A DNA stretch of 64,000 nucleotides. It comes from an uncultured Euryhalocaulis sp. GTDB lineage: Bacteria; Pseudomonadota; Alphaproteobacteria; Caulobacterales; Maricaulaceae. The stretch spans positions 1 to 64,000 of the forward strand of contig CAJXKJ010000007.1 in NCBI GenBank assembly GCA_913055605.1, in the 5' to 3' direction. The notes under the pieces are model-generated. The model saw only the letters and a program-made list of their open reading frames with translations, ran no database searches and was not told where the DNA came from. Both the position numbers and the translations under genes were made by a program. How positions within the stretch are numbered: position 1 is the first letter of the stretch; every line of letters starts with the position of its first letter. Below are positions 9,877-19,400 of this stretch, piece by piece.

Positions 9877-11102
9877 GCCGCTTCCCGATTCCAGACAGGG
9901 AACGGATCATCAAGATCGGTGCGCGGCACGATGCGGCCGTCGGCGTCCCGCGCCGGCTCGGTCAGGCAGGCGTCCAGCTCTGCGCGGATCGCGGCCTCGT
10001 CCATTGCGATGCCGATTACGACGATCTCCTGCCTGCGGTCGCCGAACGGCTCTTCCCAGGATTTGCCGATATAGGCGTCGAACTCCGGCCCTTCCGGCCA
10101 GTGGTCGCGCGGCACCGCCGCCCACCACCGCCCCAGGGGACTGTTCTGCACCAATGCGCCGGCCTGGCTGACCTCGCCCAGCCAGTCGGGCCGGGTCGCA
10201 ATCCAGAAAAACCCCTTCGCGCGGACAACGCCCGGCCACGGCCGGTTGAAGAATGCGTGCAATCTGGCGGGGTCGAAGGGACGCCGCGCGCGATAGACGA
10301 AGTGTCCGATCCCGTATTCCTCGGTCTCGGGCACGTGATCCGCGAAGCCGTAGAGCTCCTTGGCCCAGAGCGGGTGGTCGTGCGCCCGCTCGAAATCGAA
10401 CCGGCCGGTCGCCAGCACTTCGTCCAGCGGCACGCGGGCGTAGTCGGTTTCCAACACCCGCGCGTCCGGATTGAGACCATGAACGATGGCGCGGATGGTC
10501 TTCAGCTGCGCCGCCGACACCTCCGAAACCTTGTTCAGGATGATGACGTCGGCGAACTCGATCTGGTCGACCAGAAGTTGGACCAGCGCGCGGCCGTCTT
10601 CGTCGCCAGCGGTTTCGCCGCGATCGCGGAGGAAATCCGAGCTCGAATAGTCGCTCAGGATGTTGGCTGCATCGACGACCGTCACCATGGTGTCGATCGT
10701 GGTGACATCGCCCAGCGAGGCGCCGTTTTCCGCCCGGAAATCGAACGTCGCGGCGACCGGAAGCGGCTCGGATATCCCGGTCGACTCGATCAGCAGATAG
10801 TCGAAGCGGCCCGAACCGGCGAGCGCGGCGACCTCCTGCAGCAAATCCTCGCGGAGCGTGCAGCAGATGCAGCCATTGGACATCTCGACGAGGGATTCAT
10901 CGGTGCGGGAAAGACTCGCGCCGCCGGAGCGCACGAGTTCGGCGTCGATGTTCACCTCGCTCATGTCGTTGACGATGACCGCGACGCGCCGCCCCTCCTG
11001 ATTGTTCAGAATGTGATTGAGCAGGGTCGTCTTGCCCGCGCCCAGAAAGCCGGAAAGCACGGTGACGGGAAGTTTCTCGGCGTTCATCGGCGTGACGTCC
11101 AT
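9873..11102 (-). CDS. zigA: COG0523/CobW-family GTPase, ZigA-type zinc metallochaperone
   Basis: Walker [25 protein letters not shown] in [36 protein letters not shown]. Next to zur and a Zur-like box. Confidence 0.9.
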   Translation of the reverse strand: MDVTPMNAEKLPVTVLSGFLGAGKTTLLNHILNNQEGRRVAVIVNDMSEVNIDAELVRSGGASLSRTDESLVEMSNGCICCTLREDLLQEVAALAGSGRFDYLLIESTGISEPLPVAATFDFRAENGASLGDVTTIDTMVTVVDAANILSDYSSSDFLRDRGETAGDEDGRALVQLLVDQIEFADVIILNKVSEVSAAQLKTIRAIVHGLNPDARVLETDYARVPLDEVLATGRFDFERAHDHPLWAKELYGFADHVPETEEYGIGHFVYRARRPFDPARLHAFFNRPWPGVVRAKGFFWIATRPDWLGEVSQAGALVQNSPLGRWWAAVPRDHWPEGPEFDAYIGKSWEEPFGDRRQEIVVIGIAMDEAAIRAELDACLTEPARDADGRIVPRTDLDDPFPVWNREAA

Positions 11103-11116
11103 TCTCCTTGGCTCCA

Positions 11117-11139
11117 GTTATGTTATGATATAACATAAC
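11117..11139. promoter_or_regulatory. Zur-box-like palindrome between zigA and zur
   Basis: GTTATGTTATGATATAACATAAC; 23 bp, palindromic except at the centre. Core TGTTATGATATAACA at 11121-11135. Confidence 0.88.
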
Positions 11140-11169
11140 CTATCGTTGACGCCAGAGGAGACGGCGGTC

Positions 11170-11592
11170 ATGCCGGACCGGCCTCATTCTCCCGTAAAGC
11201 TGACCCAGAACGACCGCGAGATTCTGGCGGTGCTGCACGCCGCCGGGACGCCGATCACCGCCTACGCCATCATCGGCCGGATCGACCGGGAAAAGGTCTT
11301 TCCTCCAACGGTCTACCGCTCGCTCAACCGCCTGCTGGAGGCCGGGCTGGTCCATCGGATCGAGAGCAAGAAGGCGTATTTCGCCTGCCCCTCCGACCGA
11401 AGCTGCGCCGGGGAATCCATTTTCATGGTGTGCAGCGATTGCGGACAGGTCGCGGAGATCAGCAACCACGCGATCGAACGCCAGCTGACAGCGGCCGCGC
11501 GGGATGCGGCCTTCGAACCGGCCGGCTTCACGCTGGAGGCCCATGGTCTTTGCGCCAACTGCAAGAACGGCCAGACCCGCGCGGCCGGCTGA
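11170..11592 (+). CDS. zur: Fur-family zinc uptake regulator Zur
   Basis: VFPPTVYRSLNRLLEAGLVHRIESKKAYFAC, CSDCGQVAEI, HGLCANC. GAGGAG about 9 nt before the ATG. Genomic context supports Zur over Fur. Confidence 0.88.
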   Translation: MPDRPHSPVKLTQNDREILAVLHAAGTPITAYAIIGRIDREKVFPPTVYRSLNRLLEAGLVHRIESKKAYFACPSDRSCAGESIFMVCSDCGQVAEISNHAIERQLTAAARDAAFEPAGFTLEAHGLCANCKNGQTRAAG

Positions 11593-11613
11593 GACCGCTC
11601 CAACCCCGACCGC

Positions 11614-12888
11614 CTATAGCCGGACCGTCAGCCCGTCCGCCAGGGAGTTCCGGTAGGCCCGCCAGGCCGGCAGGATCGCGAGAAGCGCGGCGCACGCCAC
11701 CGCGGCCAGGATCGCGGCAGCGTCCAGAAGGCCGGGCCGCACGCCCATGAGCCGCACGCCCATGGCCGATTCAATGGCCGGGCCGCCGAGCGCCAGGCCG
11801 CCATACAGGATGACAAGCGACAGGAGCCCGCCGGCGAGCGCGAGCAACGCCGCCTCGCTGACCAGCAGCGCGAAGATATGCCAGGGACGCGCGCCGATCG
11901 CCCGCAGGACCGACATCTCCCGCCGCCGTTCGTTCAGACTGGTCAGGATGCTGGTCAGGATCGTCAACAGGCCCACGAACACCACAAAGAGCGAAACGCC
12001 GGACAGGGTCTTTTCGACGACGCCGATGACATCCCACATCTGGCGCAGGGCGATGGCGGGGATCACGGCGGTGAGCGGCTCCTCCCTGTAGGTATTGATC
12101 GCGCGCTGATAGCGCAGAAGCGCCGTCCGGGAGGACATGCCGACATAAAAGGCCGTAACCTGAGTGGGCTGCAGGTCCAGCGCGCGCACGCGATCCGGCG
12201 TGACGGCGCGCGCCATCTGGGTGGGCGCGCCGCTCTGCCAGCCGACATGGATCGCCTCGATCGCCTGCAGGCTGACCATCAAGGTCCTGTCCACGGGCGT
12301 TCCGGTGCGATCGAGGATTCCGGCGATCCTGAAAGGAAGATTGTCGTGCTGGCTGAAACTGACCGCGCCGATCCCGTGGGAGAGGACGATCTGGTCGCCG
12401 ATTTCATATCCGAGTTCGCGCGCGACATCGGCGCCGATCACGACGTCGAACAGATCGCCGAACGCGCCGCCGCCGGCGAACCGCACGGTCTGGCCGCGCC
12501 CGTACTCATAATGCTCAAAAAACGCGTCCGTCGTCCCGACCACGCGAAAGCCCTTGTGGGAGTCGCCTAGGGCCAGGGGGATCGTCCAGGCGATTTCCGG
12601 CAGGCCGTCTATCTCCTGATACGTCTGCCAGGTGACGTTCGCCGTCGGAGAGCCGATATGAAAGACCGAATACAGGATCAGATTCACATCGCCGCCGCGG
12701 GCGCCAACGATCAGGTCGACGCCCGAAACGGTCTGTTCGAAACTGGCCTCCGCGCCCTCTTTCACCTTCTGTACGCCGAGGAAGAGCGCCATGCTGAGCG
12801 ATATGGCCAAGATGGTCAGCAGCGCGGTCAGCTGGCGATTGGCCACGCTCCTGAACGCGAGCCTTGGGATCGGACCGGCTCCGCTCAT
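11614..12888 (-). CDS. MacB/FtsX-type ABC transporter permease (zinc-regulated type)
   Basis: Four TM segments with a large periplasmic domain; LTSILTSLNERRREMSVLRAIGARPWHIFALLV. ATGA overlap with the ATPase gene. Confidence 0.85.
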   Translation of the reverse strand: MSGAGPIPRLAFRSVANRQLTALLTILAISLSMALFLGVQKVKEGAEASFEQTVSGVDLIVGARGGDVNLILYSVFHIGSPTANVTWQTYQEIDGLPEIAWTIPLALGDSHKGFRVVGTTDAFFEHYEYGRGQTVRFAGGGAFGDLFDVVIGADVARELGYEIGDQIVLSHGIGAVSFSQHDNLPFRIAGILDRTGTPVDRTLMVSLQAIEAIHVGWQSGAPTQMARAVTPDRVRALDLQPTQVTAFYVGMSSRTALLRYQRAINTYREEPLTAVIPAIALRQMWDVIGVVEKTLSGVSLFVVFVGLLTILTSILTSLNERRREMSVLRAIGARPWHIFALLVSEAALLALAGGLLSLVILYGGLALGGPAIESAMGVRLMGVRPGLLDAAAILAAVACAALLAILPAWRAYRNSLADGLTVRL

Positions 12889-13595
12889 GCCGCCGCCCGG
12901 TTGATGTCGTCCAGATCGACGGTCCGGTGAAAATTCCCCGCGAGCGTCCGGTCGTGGCTGACGAAGATCAGGCTTGATCCGGTCGCCTCGCACTCCTCAA
13001 GGAACAGCCGCAGGAAGGCCGACTTCGTATCCTCGTCCAGCGCGGATGTCGGCTCGTCCGCCAATAGCAGCTCCGGCGCGCCGATGAGCGCACGCGCGAG
13101 CGCCACGCGCTGTTGCTGGCCGACGCTGAGGGCGCCCGGCGGGCGAGCGAGAAGGTCACCGCCGATTCCGAGGCGCCCCAGCAGCCGCTCCGCTTCGCTG
13201 CGGCGCCCGCCCCTGGCGTCGGCGGCCCGGGCGCGGCGTTCTGAGAACTGGCACGGCAACAGCACGTTCTCGACGACGCTGAGATACGGCAGCAAATTGA
13301 ACATCTGAAAGACGACCCCGAGATGGCCCGCGCGGAACGCATCGCGCCGGCCGCCGCTCATCGCGCCCGGATCGGCGCCCAGGATCCGCACCGCGCCGGC
13401 GGGAGGGCGCAGAACCCCGCCGATCAGCCCCAGCAGCGTGCTCTTGCCGCTGCCGCTTGGCCCGCGCAGGAAAATGCGCTCGCCCGCCTGGAGGCTGAAC
13501 GCCGGGATGTTCAGGATCTGCGGCCCGCCGGGCCACGCAAAGCGTAGCCCGGAGATATCCACCACCGGCCCGCCGGACACCGCCTCAGTCGTCAA
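12885..13595 (-). CDS. LolD/MacB-type ABC transporter ATP-binding protein
   Basis: FLRGPSGSGKSTLLGLIGG, LSVGQQQRVALARALIGAPELLLADEPTSALDEDT. Start uncertain (TTG at 13595 or GTG at 13580). Confidence 0.88.
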   Translation of the reverse strand: MTTEAVSGGPVVDISGLRFAWPGGPQILNIPAFSLQAGERIFLRGPSGSGKSTLLGLIGGVLRPPAGAVRILGADPGAMSGGRRDAFRAGHLGVVFQMFNLLPYLSVVENVLLPCQFSERRARAADARGGRRSEAERLLGRLGIGGDLLARPPGALSVGQQQRVALARALIGAPELLLADEPTSALDEDTKSAFLRLFLEECEATGSSLIFVSHDRTLAGNFHRTVDLDDINRAAA

Positions 13596-14196
13596 AGGGC
13601 GCGTCTTCGGTCTCGTACGCAGACATGCTCGCAAAGCTGAGCGTGTAGGCCGCGTCGCCCAGATCGTTCTCGTGCCGGGCGGTGTGGAGCGTTCCCTCAA
13701 TCCAGACCGCAGGCCAGATATCCTCGATCTTGATCGGCTTGTCCGACTTTACATAGACGATCTGGTTTGGCGGCGGCGGCGGGGAATGGATGCAGGCGCC
13801 GAAATACGGCGCCAGCAGGAATTCCTGATAGGTGTCGTCTGCGCTGAAATCGAACGGCACGATATAGCCCGGAATGCGAACTTCCTGACCGTCCAGCTCG
13901 TCCACCGTGTTGAAGGTGCCGAGCTGGACCATCTGGTCCAGCGCGCTGCCCTCCATGATGCCGCCCGCCATGCCGCCGCCGAAATCGAACAGGCTCTGGG
14001 CGCCGCCGATGCTGGCGCGCGTCTGCCGCTCCAGTTCGGCGAAATAGTCCAGATACATCTGGTCCAGCTTTTCCTCCTCGCCGGGCGGCATCAGATCCTC
14101 CCATTCGAGTTCCCGGGGTTCGGCGGCGCAGGGCGCGGCGTGCGCGAACGCCGCCAGGGCTGCGGCGGCGGAGACGGCGAGGACTTTGCTGTTCAT
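13585..14196 (-). CDS. DUF3299 exported protein
   Basis: Signal MNSKVLAVSAAAALAAFAHAAPCAA; QEVRIPGYIVPFDF, EFLLAPYFGACIHSPPPPPNQIVYV. Confidence 0.85.
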   Translation of the reverse strand: MNSKVLAVSAAAALAAFAHAAPCAAEPRELEWEDLMPPGEEEKLDQMYLDYFAELERQTRASIGGAQSLFDFGGGMAGGIMEGSALDQMVQLGTFNTVDELDGQEVRIPGYIVPFDFSADDTYQEFLLAPYFGACIHSPPPPPNQIVYVKSDKPIKIEDIWPAVWIEGTLHTARHENDLGDAAYTLSFASMSAYETEDAPFDD

Positions 14197-14216
14197 GGCT
14201 CCTTCTCCCGGCAGGG

Positions 14217-14846
14217 TCAGCGCAAGACAAAAACGGCGTCGCCCGGGGTCAATGTCCCGGCGAAACTGCCGTCGCCAACGTACAGGACGTCCAGTTCCTG
14301 GAAACCAGGATACCGGTCGAACAAACCGACATCGATCCTGTCCAGCCGGTCGAGCGACGCGCATTCGAATTGATATTCGATCCGCAGATCGGCGTGGGCG
14401 TGCTCGCTGTCCCCATCGTGCGTCTCGTGGTCGTGCATCTCGTGGTCGGCATGGCCTTCGGCCGCCGCCTCGGAATGCCCGTCTTCGTGGTGATGTTCGT
14501 CTTCGTGGTGATGGTCGTCCGCGCTGAAATCCGGCTGATCCATGTTGACGCTGGCCAGTGCGCATTGTCCGCGGGAAAGGTCGAAAAGATTCGCCGGGTC
14601 GGCCAGCTCTGACACCGCGTCATCATAGGCCTGACGCTCCGCCTCGGTTTCCGGCGCATGCTCGAAGCCCACCAGGTTCGCCAAAGGCGTTTCCAGTTCG
14701 GCGACCAGGGACGCGCCGTCAGCGACAAAGCCGAGATGACCGACCCCGTGGACATGCGCTTCGAGCTGCCGGAACCCGGTTTGCGCCAGCGCGGGAGCCC
14801 CCGCCCCCAGCAAGACGAGAACGGCGGGAAAAGCGCTGCGCACCAT
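14217..14846 (-). CDS. DUF2796 (ZrgA-like) His-rich periplasmic zinc-binding protein
   Basis: Signal MVRSAFPAVLVLLGAGAPALA; QLEAHVHGVGHLGFV; DDHHHEDEHHHEDGHSEAAAEGHADHEMHDHETHDGDSEHAHAD; FECASLDRLDRIDVGLFDRYPGFQELDVLYV. Confidence 0.88.
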   Translation of the reverse strand: MVRSAFPAVLVLLGAGAPALAQTGFRQLEAHVHGVGHLGFVADGASLVAELETPLANLVGFEHAPETEAERQAYDDAVSELADPANLFDLSRGQCALASVNMDQPDFSADDHHHEDEHHHEDGHSEAAAEGHADHEMHDHETHDGDSEHAHADLRIEYQFECASLDRLDRIDVGLFDRYPGFQELDVLYVGDGSFAGTLTPGDAVFVLR

Positions 14847-14948
14847 GGATCGGCCTCCGGTCAACCGCTTCGATCAAACGGGCTTCCGGTCCCGGGCGAA
14901 ACTCCTGACGCGCCCTTTGCCATTCCCGTCAAACCTGCTAATTCGTAA

Positions 14949-14963
14949 TGTTATAATATAACG
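14949..14963. promoter_or_regulatory. Zur-box-like palindrome between DUF2796 and ZIP genes
   Basis: TGTTATAATATAACG, within AATGTTATAATATAACGTT. Confidence 0.87.
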
Positions 14964-14981
14964 TTTTTTAGCTCAGGCCAA

Positions 14982-15842
14982 ATGTCACCAGCAGTCCTCG
15001 TCACGCTTTACGCCGCCCTGTTTTCCGCAGCGGCGGCGGCGGGAGCGCTCATTCTCGGAACCCGGATTCGCTCCGTCAGCGCCGTCAGCGCGGCGACCAG
15101 CGCGGGGGCGCTTCTGATCGTGGCGGTGCTGCACCTGACGCCGGCGAGCGCCGCCCTCAATCCCGCGGCCCCGGTTTTCGTGGTCGCCGGGCTGGCGGGC
15201 GCCGTCCTCGCGCATCTGGCGTTCGAGGGGTTCGGCGTGCGCATGGCGACCCTGGCGCTGATCCTCGCCGGCGTGGGAGTGCACTCCTTCGCCGACGGGC
15301 TGGTGATTGCTGTCGTGGGCGTCGCCGGCGCGGACATCCTTCGCTCCAGCGCTCCAGGGATGCTGTTGCACGAAGTCCCCGAAACCGTCTTCTGCTATTT
15401 CGCCGCCAGCCGCGCCGGAATCCGTCCCGCCGCCGCAGCCGGCGTCAGCATCGGGATCGGAGGCGGCGCCACGCTGGTTGGCGCATTGGTCAGCGGTCCG
15501 CTGGTCGCCGGGGCGACGGACGCGCAGCTGGGCGGCCTCCTGGCGCTGAGCGCCGGCCTGATGGTCTATTCCGGCGGCTCGATCCTTCTGGCCGGACCGC
15601 GAACCACGCTCTGGAAACGCGGCGCCGCCGCCGGCGCCGGCGCCGCGACCATCTCAGCCATGATTGCGCTTGCCCCGGCGCACCGGCACCTGCCCGGAAG
15701 CTCCTCGGCGAGCCATCCGGGCCATATCCACGCAAGCCTGGACCGCCGGGCCCCTGTCGCCGGCGGCCTCGACGGCACGGCGTATCGCTTCGACCCCAAC
15801 CGGACCAGTCAGCCTCCGCCCCGAAAGGACGATGAGAAATGA
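14982..15842 (+). CDS. ZIP-family metal transporter
   Basis: Hydrophobic helices with GVGVHSFADGLVIAVVG and PGMLLHEVPETVFCYFAA (ZIP TM IV/V metal-site pattern); short His-containing C-terminal tail. Confidence 0.82.
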   Translation: MSPAVLVTLYAALFSAAAAAGALILGTRIRSVSAVSAATSAGALLIVAVLHLTPASAALNPAAPVFVVAGLAGAVLAHLAFEGFGVRMATLALILAGVGVHSFADGLVIAVVGVAGADILRSSAPGMLLHEVPETVFCYFAASRAGIRPAAAAGVSIGIGGGATLVGALVSGPLVAGATDAQLGGLLALSAGLMVYSGGSILLAGPRTTLWKRGAAAGAGAATISAMIALAPAHRHLPGSSSASHPGHIHASLDRRAPVAGGLDGTAYRFDPNRTSQPPPRKDDEK

Positions 15843-16240
15843 CGGACGCCGCATCCGCTTCCCTGCTCGAGATGACGAAGGACATCGTCGCCGCCTATGT
15901 GACCAAGAACGTTCTGGCCGCGAGCGAGCTGCCGGCCTTCATACGCGCCATGCACGCCGCGCTCAGCGAGGCGGAAACGGGAAACATCCCGAAGCCGCGG
16001 CCGGAACCGCCCGTACCGATCCGCAAGTCGGTCCAGCGGGACTATATTGTGTGTCTGGAGGACGGAAAAACATTCCAGTCCCTGAAGCGCCACCTCCAGA
16101 CCCGCTACAATCTGACGCCGCAGGAATATCGCGACCGATGGGGGCTGCCGGCGGACTATCCGATGGTGGCGCCGAGCTACTCGGAGAAACGATCCGAACT
16201 CGCGAAAAAACACAAATTGGGACGCAAACCCCGCGGATGA
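15839..16240 (+). CDS. MucR/Ros-family transcriptional regulator
   Basis: SVQRDYIVCLEDGKTFQSLKRHLQTRYNLTPQEYRDRWGLPADYPMVAPSYSEKRSELAKKHKLG. ATGA overlap with the ZIP gene. Confidence 0.9.
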   Translation: MTDAASASLLEMTKDIVAAYVTKNVLAASELPAFIRAMHAALSEAETGNIPKPRPEPPVPIRKSVQRDYIVCLEDGKTFQSLKRHLQTRYNLTPQEYRDRWGLPADYPMVAPSYSEKRSELAKKHKLGRKPRG

Positions 16241-16484
16241 TGCGGCCCTCCGACGGAATGCGATTCAGAGGCCCGCCCTATCAACAATACTTCAGGCCGA
16301 ACTCACGGTGGATGACCGTCCGCGGCCCCGGATTGCCTTGAGGCGGTCCTAGCCGCGATCAGTGAGCCCACACCAATGGGTCGTTCGCGAGTACCGTCAC
16401 GCAGACCAGACCTGCAGGTCCGGATGGTACGGCCGAACTGCCCGGATATTGCCGGTTCGAGGCTTTCTTCGCAGACGGCGAGCT

Positions 16485-19400
16485 CTAGCCGCCCCTGACG
16501 CCGCGCCAAGCCGCGCCGGCGCCGACCAGCCCGGCCGCGACGAGGAAGACCAGGATGACGCGGCCGTCCAGCGGCTGGTCCGAGGGCGCGGACGCCGACG
16601 GGGTTTCCTCTATCGCGAAGCCTTCCACCTGCGCCGCCTGCCGACCGGACGGCGCCCGGGGCGCGGGGCTGCTGGCGGCCGGCTGCTCTGCGGCGGCCTG
16701 CGCCGCTGCCTCCGGCGGCGGGGCTGCGGCGGACAGAGCCGGATCGAGCGCGGCGTCAACGGCCACGGGCACGATGGATGCGGGCGCGGCGAGCGCACTG
16801 CTGGAACAATTGCTGACGTCGCAGGCGCGCCCGACCTCGGCGATCAAGCGCTGGTTGAACGCCTCCAGCTCGGCGCGGGTCTGGGCGTCCGCATCCCAGT
16901 AGCCTTTCTCGATCACCGTGAGCATGCGGTCCGCCATGGCCTGGAGGGCGCGAAGATTGTCGGCCTCACGGAACCGCTCTTCGATCTCCAGCCCGTTCTC
17001 ATCGAGGACATAGGTCTCGTAGGTTTCCCGCCACTTGTCGTCATCGACGGCGTCGGGGTCGGTTACCTCCCACCCCCAGAGGTTTTCCACCGTCTGGGCG
17101 ATGAAGCGGGCGCCGGCATACCCCTCGTCCAGCATCTCTTCGATCCATTTCGGATTGAGATAGCGGGACCGCATTTCCCGGCCCAGATAGCGTTCCAGCG
17201 TTTCGTGGCGCGGGTCGGCGGGGTCGGCGAGATTGACCATGAAGATGTCCGGCGTGGCGCCGTCGATCTGGCGCACGGCCATCGCCGCGCCGCCGACATA
17301 TTGATAGACGTCGTCATTATCCAGCACGCCGTAAAGATTGCTGGAACTGGAGTGCAGGACGGCCTTGCTGCCCGACAGCGCCTGCTTGAAGACGCCGATC
17401 GTGGCGTCGTCGCCCAGCGGCCTGTCGCCCCAGAAACCCTGACCGAACAGATAGCCGACGCGGTTGAAATAGACGTCCGCCACCTGGCTGTCCGCGTCCC
17501 AGTAATTGCTGGCGCCGACCACGTCCGACACGCCGGTTCCATAGGAGCCCGGCGGTTCGGTGAAGATGCGAACCGCGGCGATGCGCGCGGCGTCCTCCGC
17601 GTTGACTCCGCCGGCCTCAAGCCCGTTGCGCACGGTCAGCCAGTTCATGCGGATCGGATTGCCCGGCTCGTCCAGCGCGACCAGTTGGGAGACCGCGTCG
17701 TCCAGGACCTCCATGAGATTGGGCAGGCTGTCGCGATACAGGCCGCTGGGCACGATCGTGACGTCGACGCGGGGGCGGCCCAGCTCCTCCGCCGGAATGA
17801 CCTCCACGCCCTGGATCCGGCCGCGGGCGTTCCAGGTGGGGCGGACGCCCATCAGGGCCATGATCTCGGCTTCCGTCACGCCCTCGTGCCGCATGGCCTC
17901 GACGGCCCAGAGCGTGAAGGTGACGCGGTCCGGATAGGCGCCGTCATTGCGCGCGCGATAGTCGTCGATGAAGGCTTCGGCCAGGTCCTGGCCCTGCGCC
18001 CATGTGCCCGGCGTCGGAATCCGTGTGGGGTCGAAGCCGTACATGTTGCGCCCCGTAGGCAGCGCGCCGGGATTGCGGATCGGGTCGTTGCCCGGCCCGG
18101 CCGGCACATAGCGTCCGTCCAGCGCAGCCATCAGGGCGTCCATCTCCGCCGGGCCGCTTCGCTCTATCGTTGCAGCCAGGGACTCGGCCTCCGCTGCGCG
18201 CTCCGCATCGTCCAGCCCTGGGATGACGGACAGAATGGCCTCCGCCGTCTGACGCCGCTCCTGCGGCCCCGGCGAGACGCCGAATGTGTGCAGGCCGAAG
18301 GGCGTCTGGATGCCGGCGACCTCCTCCAGATAGTGCGCCAGCTCGTCGGCGTCCTGGGCCGTCTCCACGCGTTCCAGACCGATATCGCTGAGGATTCCGG
18401 TCTCCGTCGCGAACGCGTCGATCTGGCCGAGGGCGGCCTCCGCGGCCGACACGCTCTGTCCGGCGACGCGCAGATAGTCGCTGACCAGCCCGTTCAGCTG
18501 GCGCAATTCCGGGCTGAGCGTGGCGGCGTCGAAAGGCGGCGTCATATGGGAGATCAGCGCGGCCATGCCCCGGCGCTTGGCCTGCAGCCCCTCGCCGATA
18601 TCGTCGACGATATAGGGGTAGATTTGCGGTACGGCGCCCATCAGGACTTCGCCCGGGTCGGCCCCGGTGAACCCTATCTCCCGCCCCGGCAGCCATTCGT
18701 GAGTGCCGTGCGTGCCCACATGCACCATCGCGTTCGCGCCGAAGCCGTGCTGGAGCCAGAGATAGAAAGCCAGATACTGGTGATGCGGCGGCAGGTGGCT
18801 GGAGTGATAGGCCGCGCTGGCGTCCTGATGGTCATGCGGCTCGCCGTCGTGATCGTGGCCGCCCTCTCCCTCGCCGGACTCATCGCCGTGCGCGTCTTCG
18901 TGCGCGTCGTGGGCCGTTTCCTCCCACCCCCGCGACGGCTGGGCGGCGAGCAGGACGCCGCCGAAGCGGTGCGCGGGGAACACGAAAAACGGCTCGCCCG
19001 CCTCGTTCCGCCAGACCATGACGTCGGCGTCTTCCGGCGCGCCCCATTCGTCCGCCACGCTATCGCGGAGCGAAGCCGGCAGGTCATCGAACCATCCGCG
19101 ATAGACCGACACCGGCAGCAGAATTGCCTCGCCCGACCCGGCGACGCGGGCCAGTTCGTCCGAATCCCAGGAGGCGGCGTTGACCGCATGGTCCTGCACG
19201 ATCAGGCCCAGCTCCCGCTCCGTCGCCGGCAGGTCGCCGACATCATAGCCGTCGTCCCGCATGCGGTTGAGCATTTCCCAGAGCGAGCGGGGCAGGACGT
19301 TCAGATAGGAGGCGCCGACATTCTCCCGGCCCGGCGGATAATTGTAATAGACGAGCGCAACGCGCTTTTCGGCGTTCGGGGTCTGGCGCAGCCGGACATA

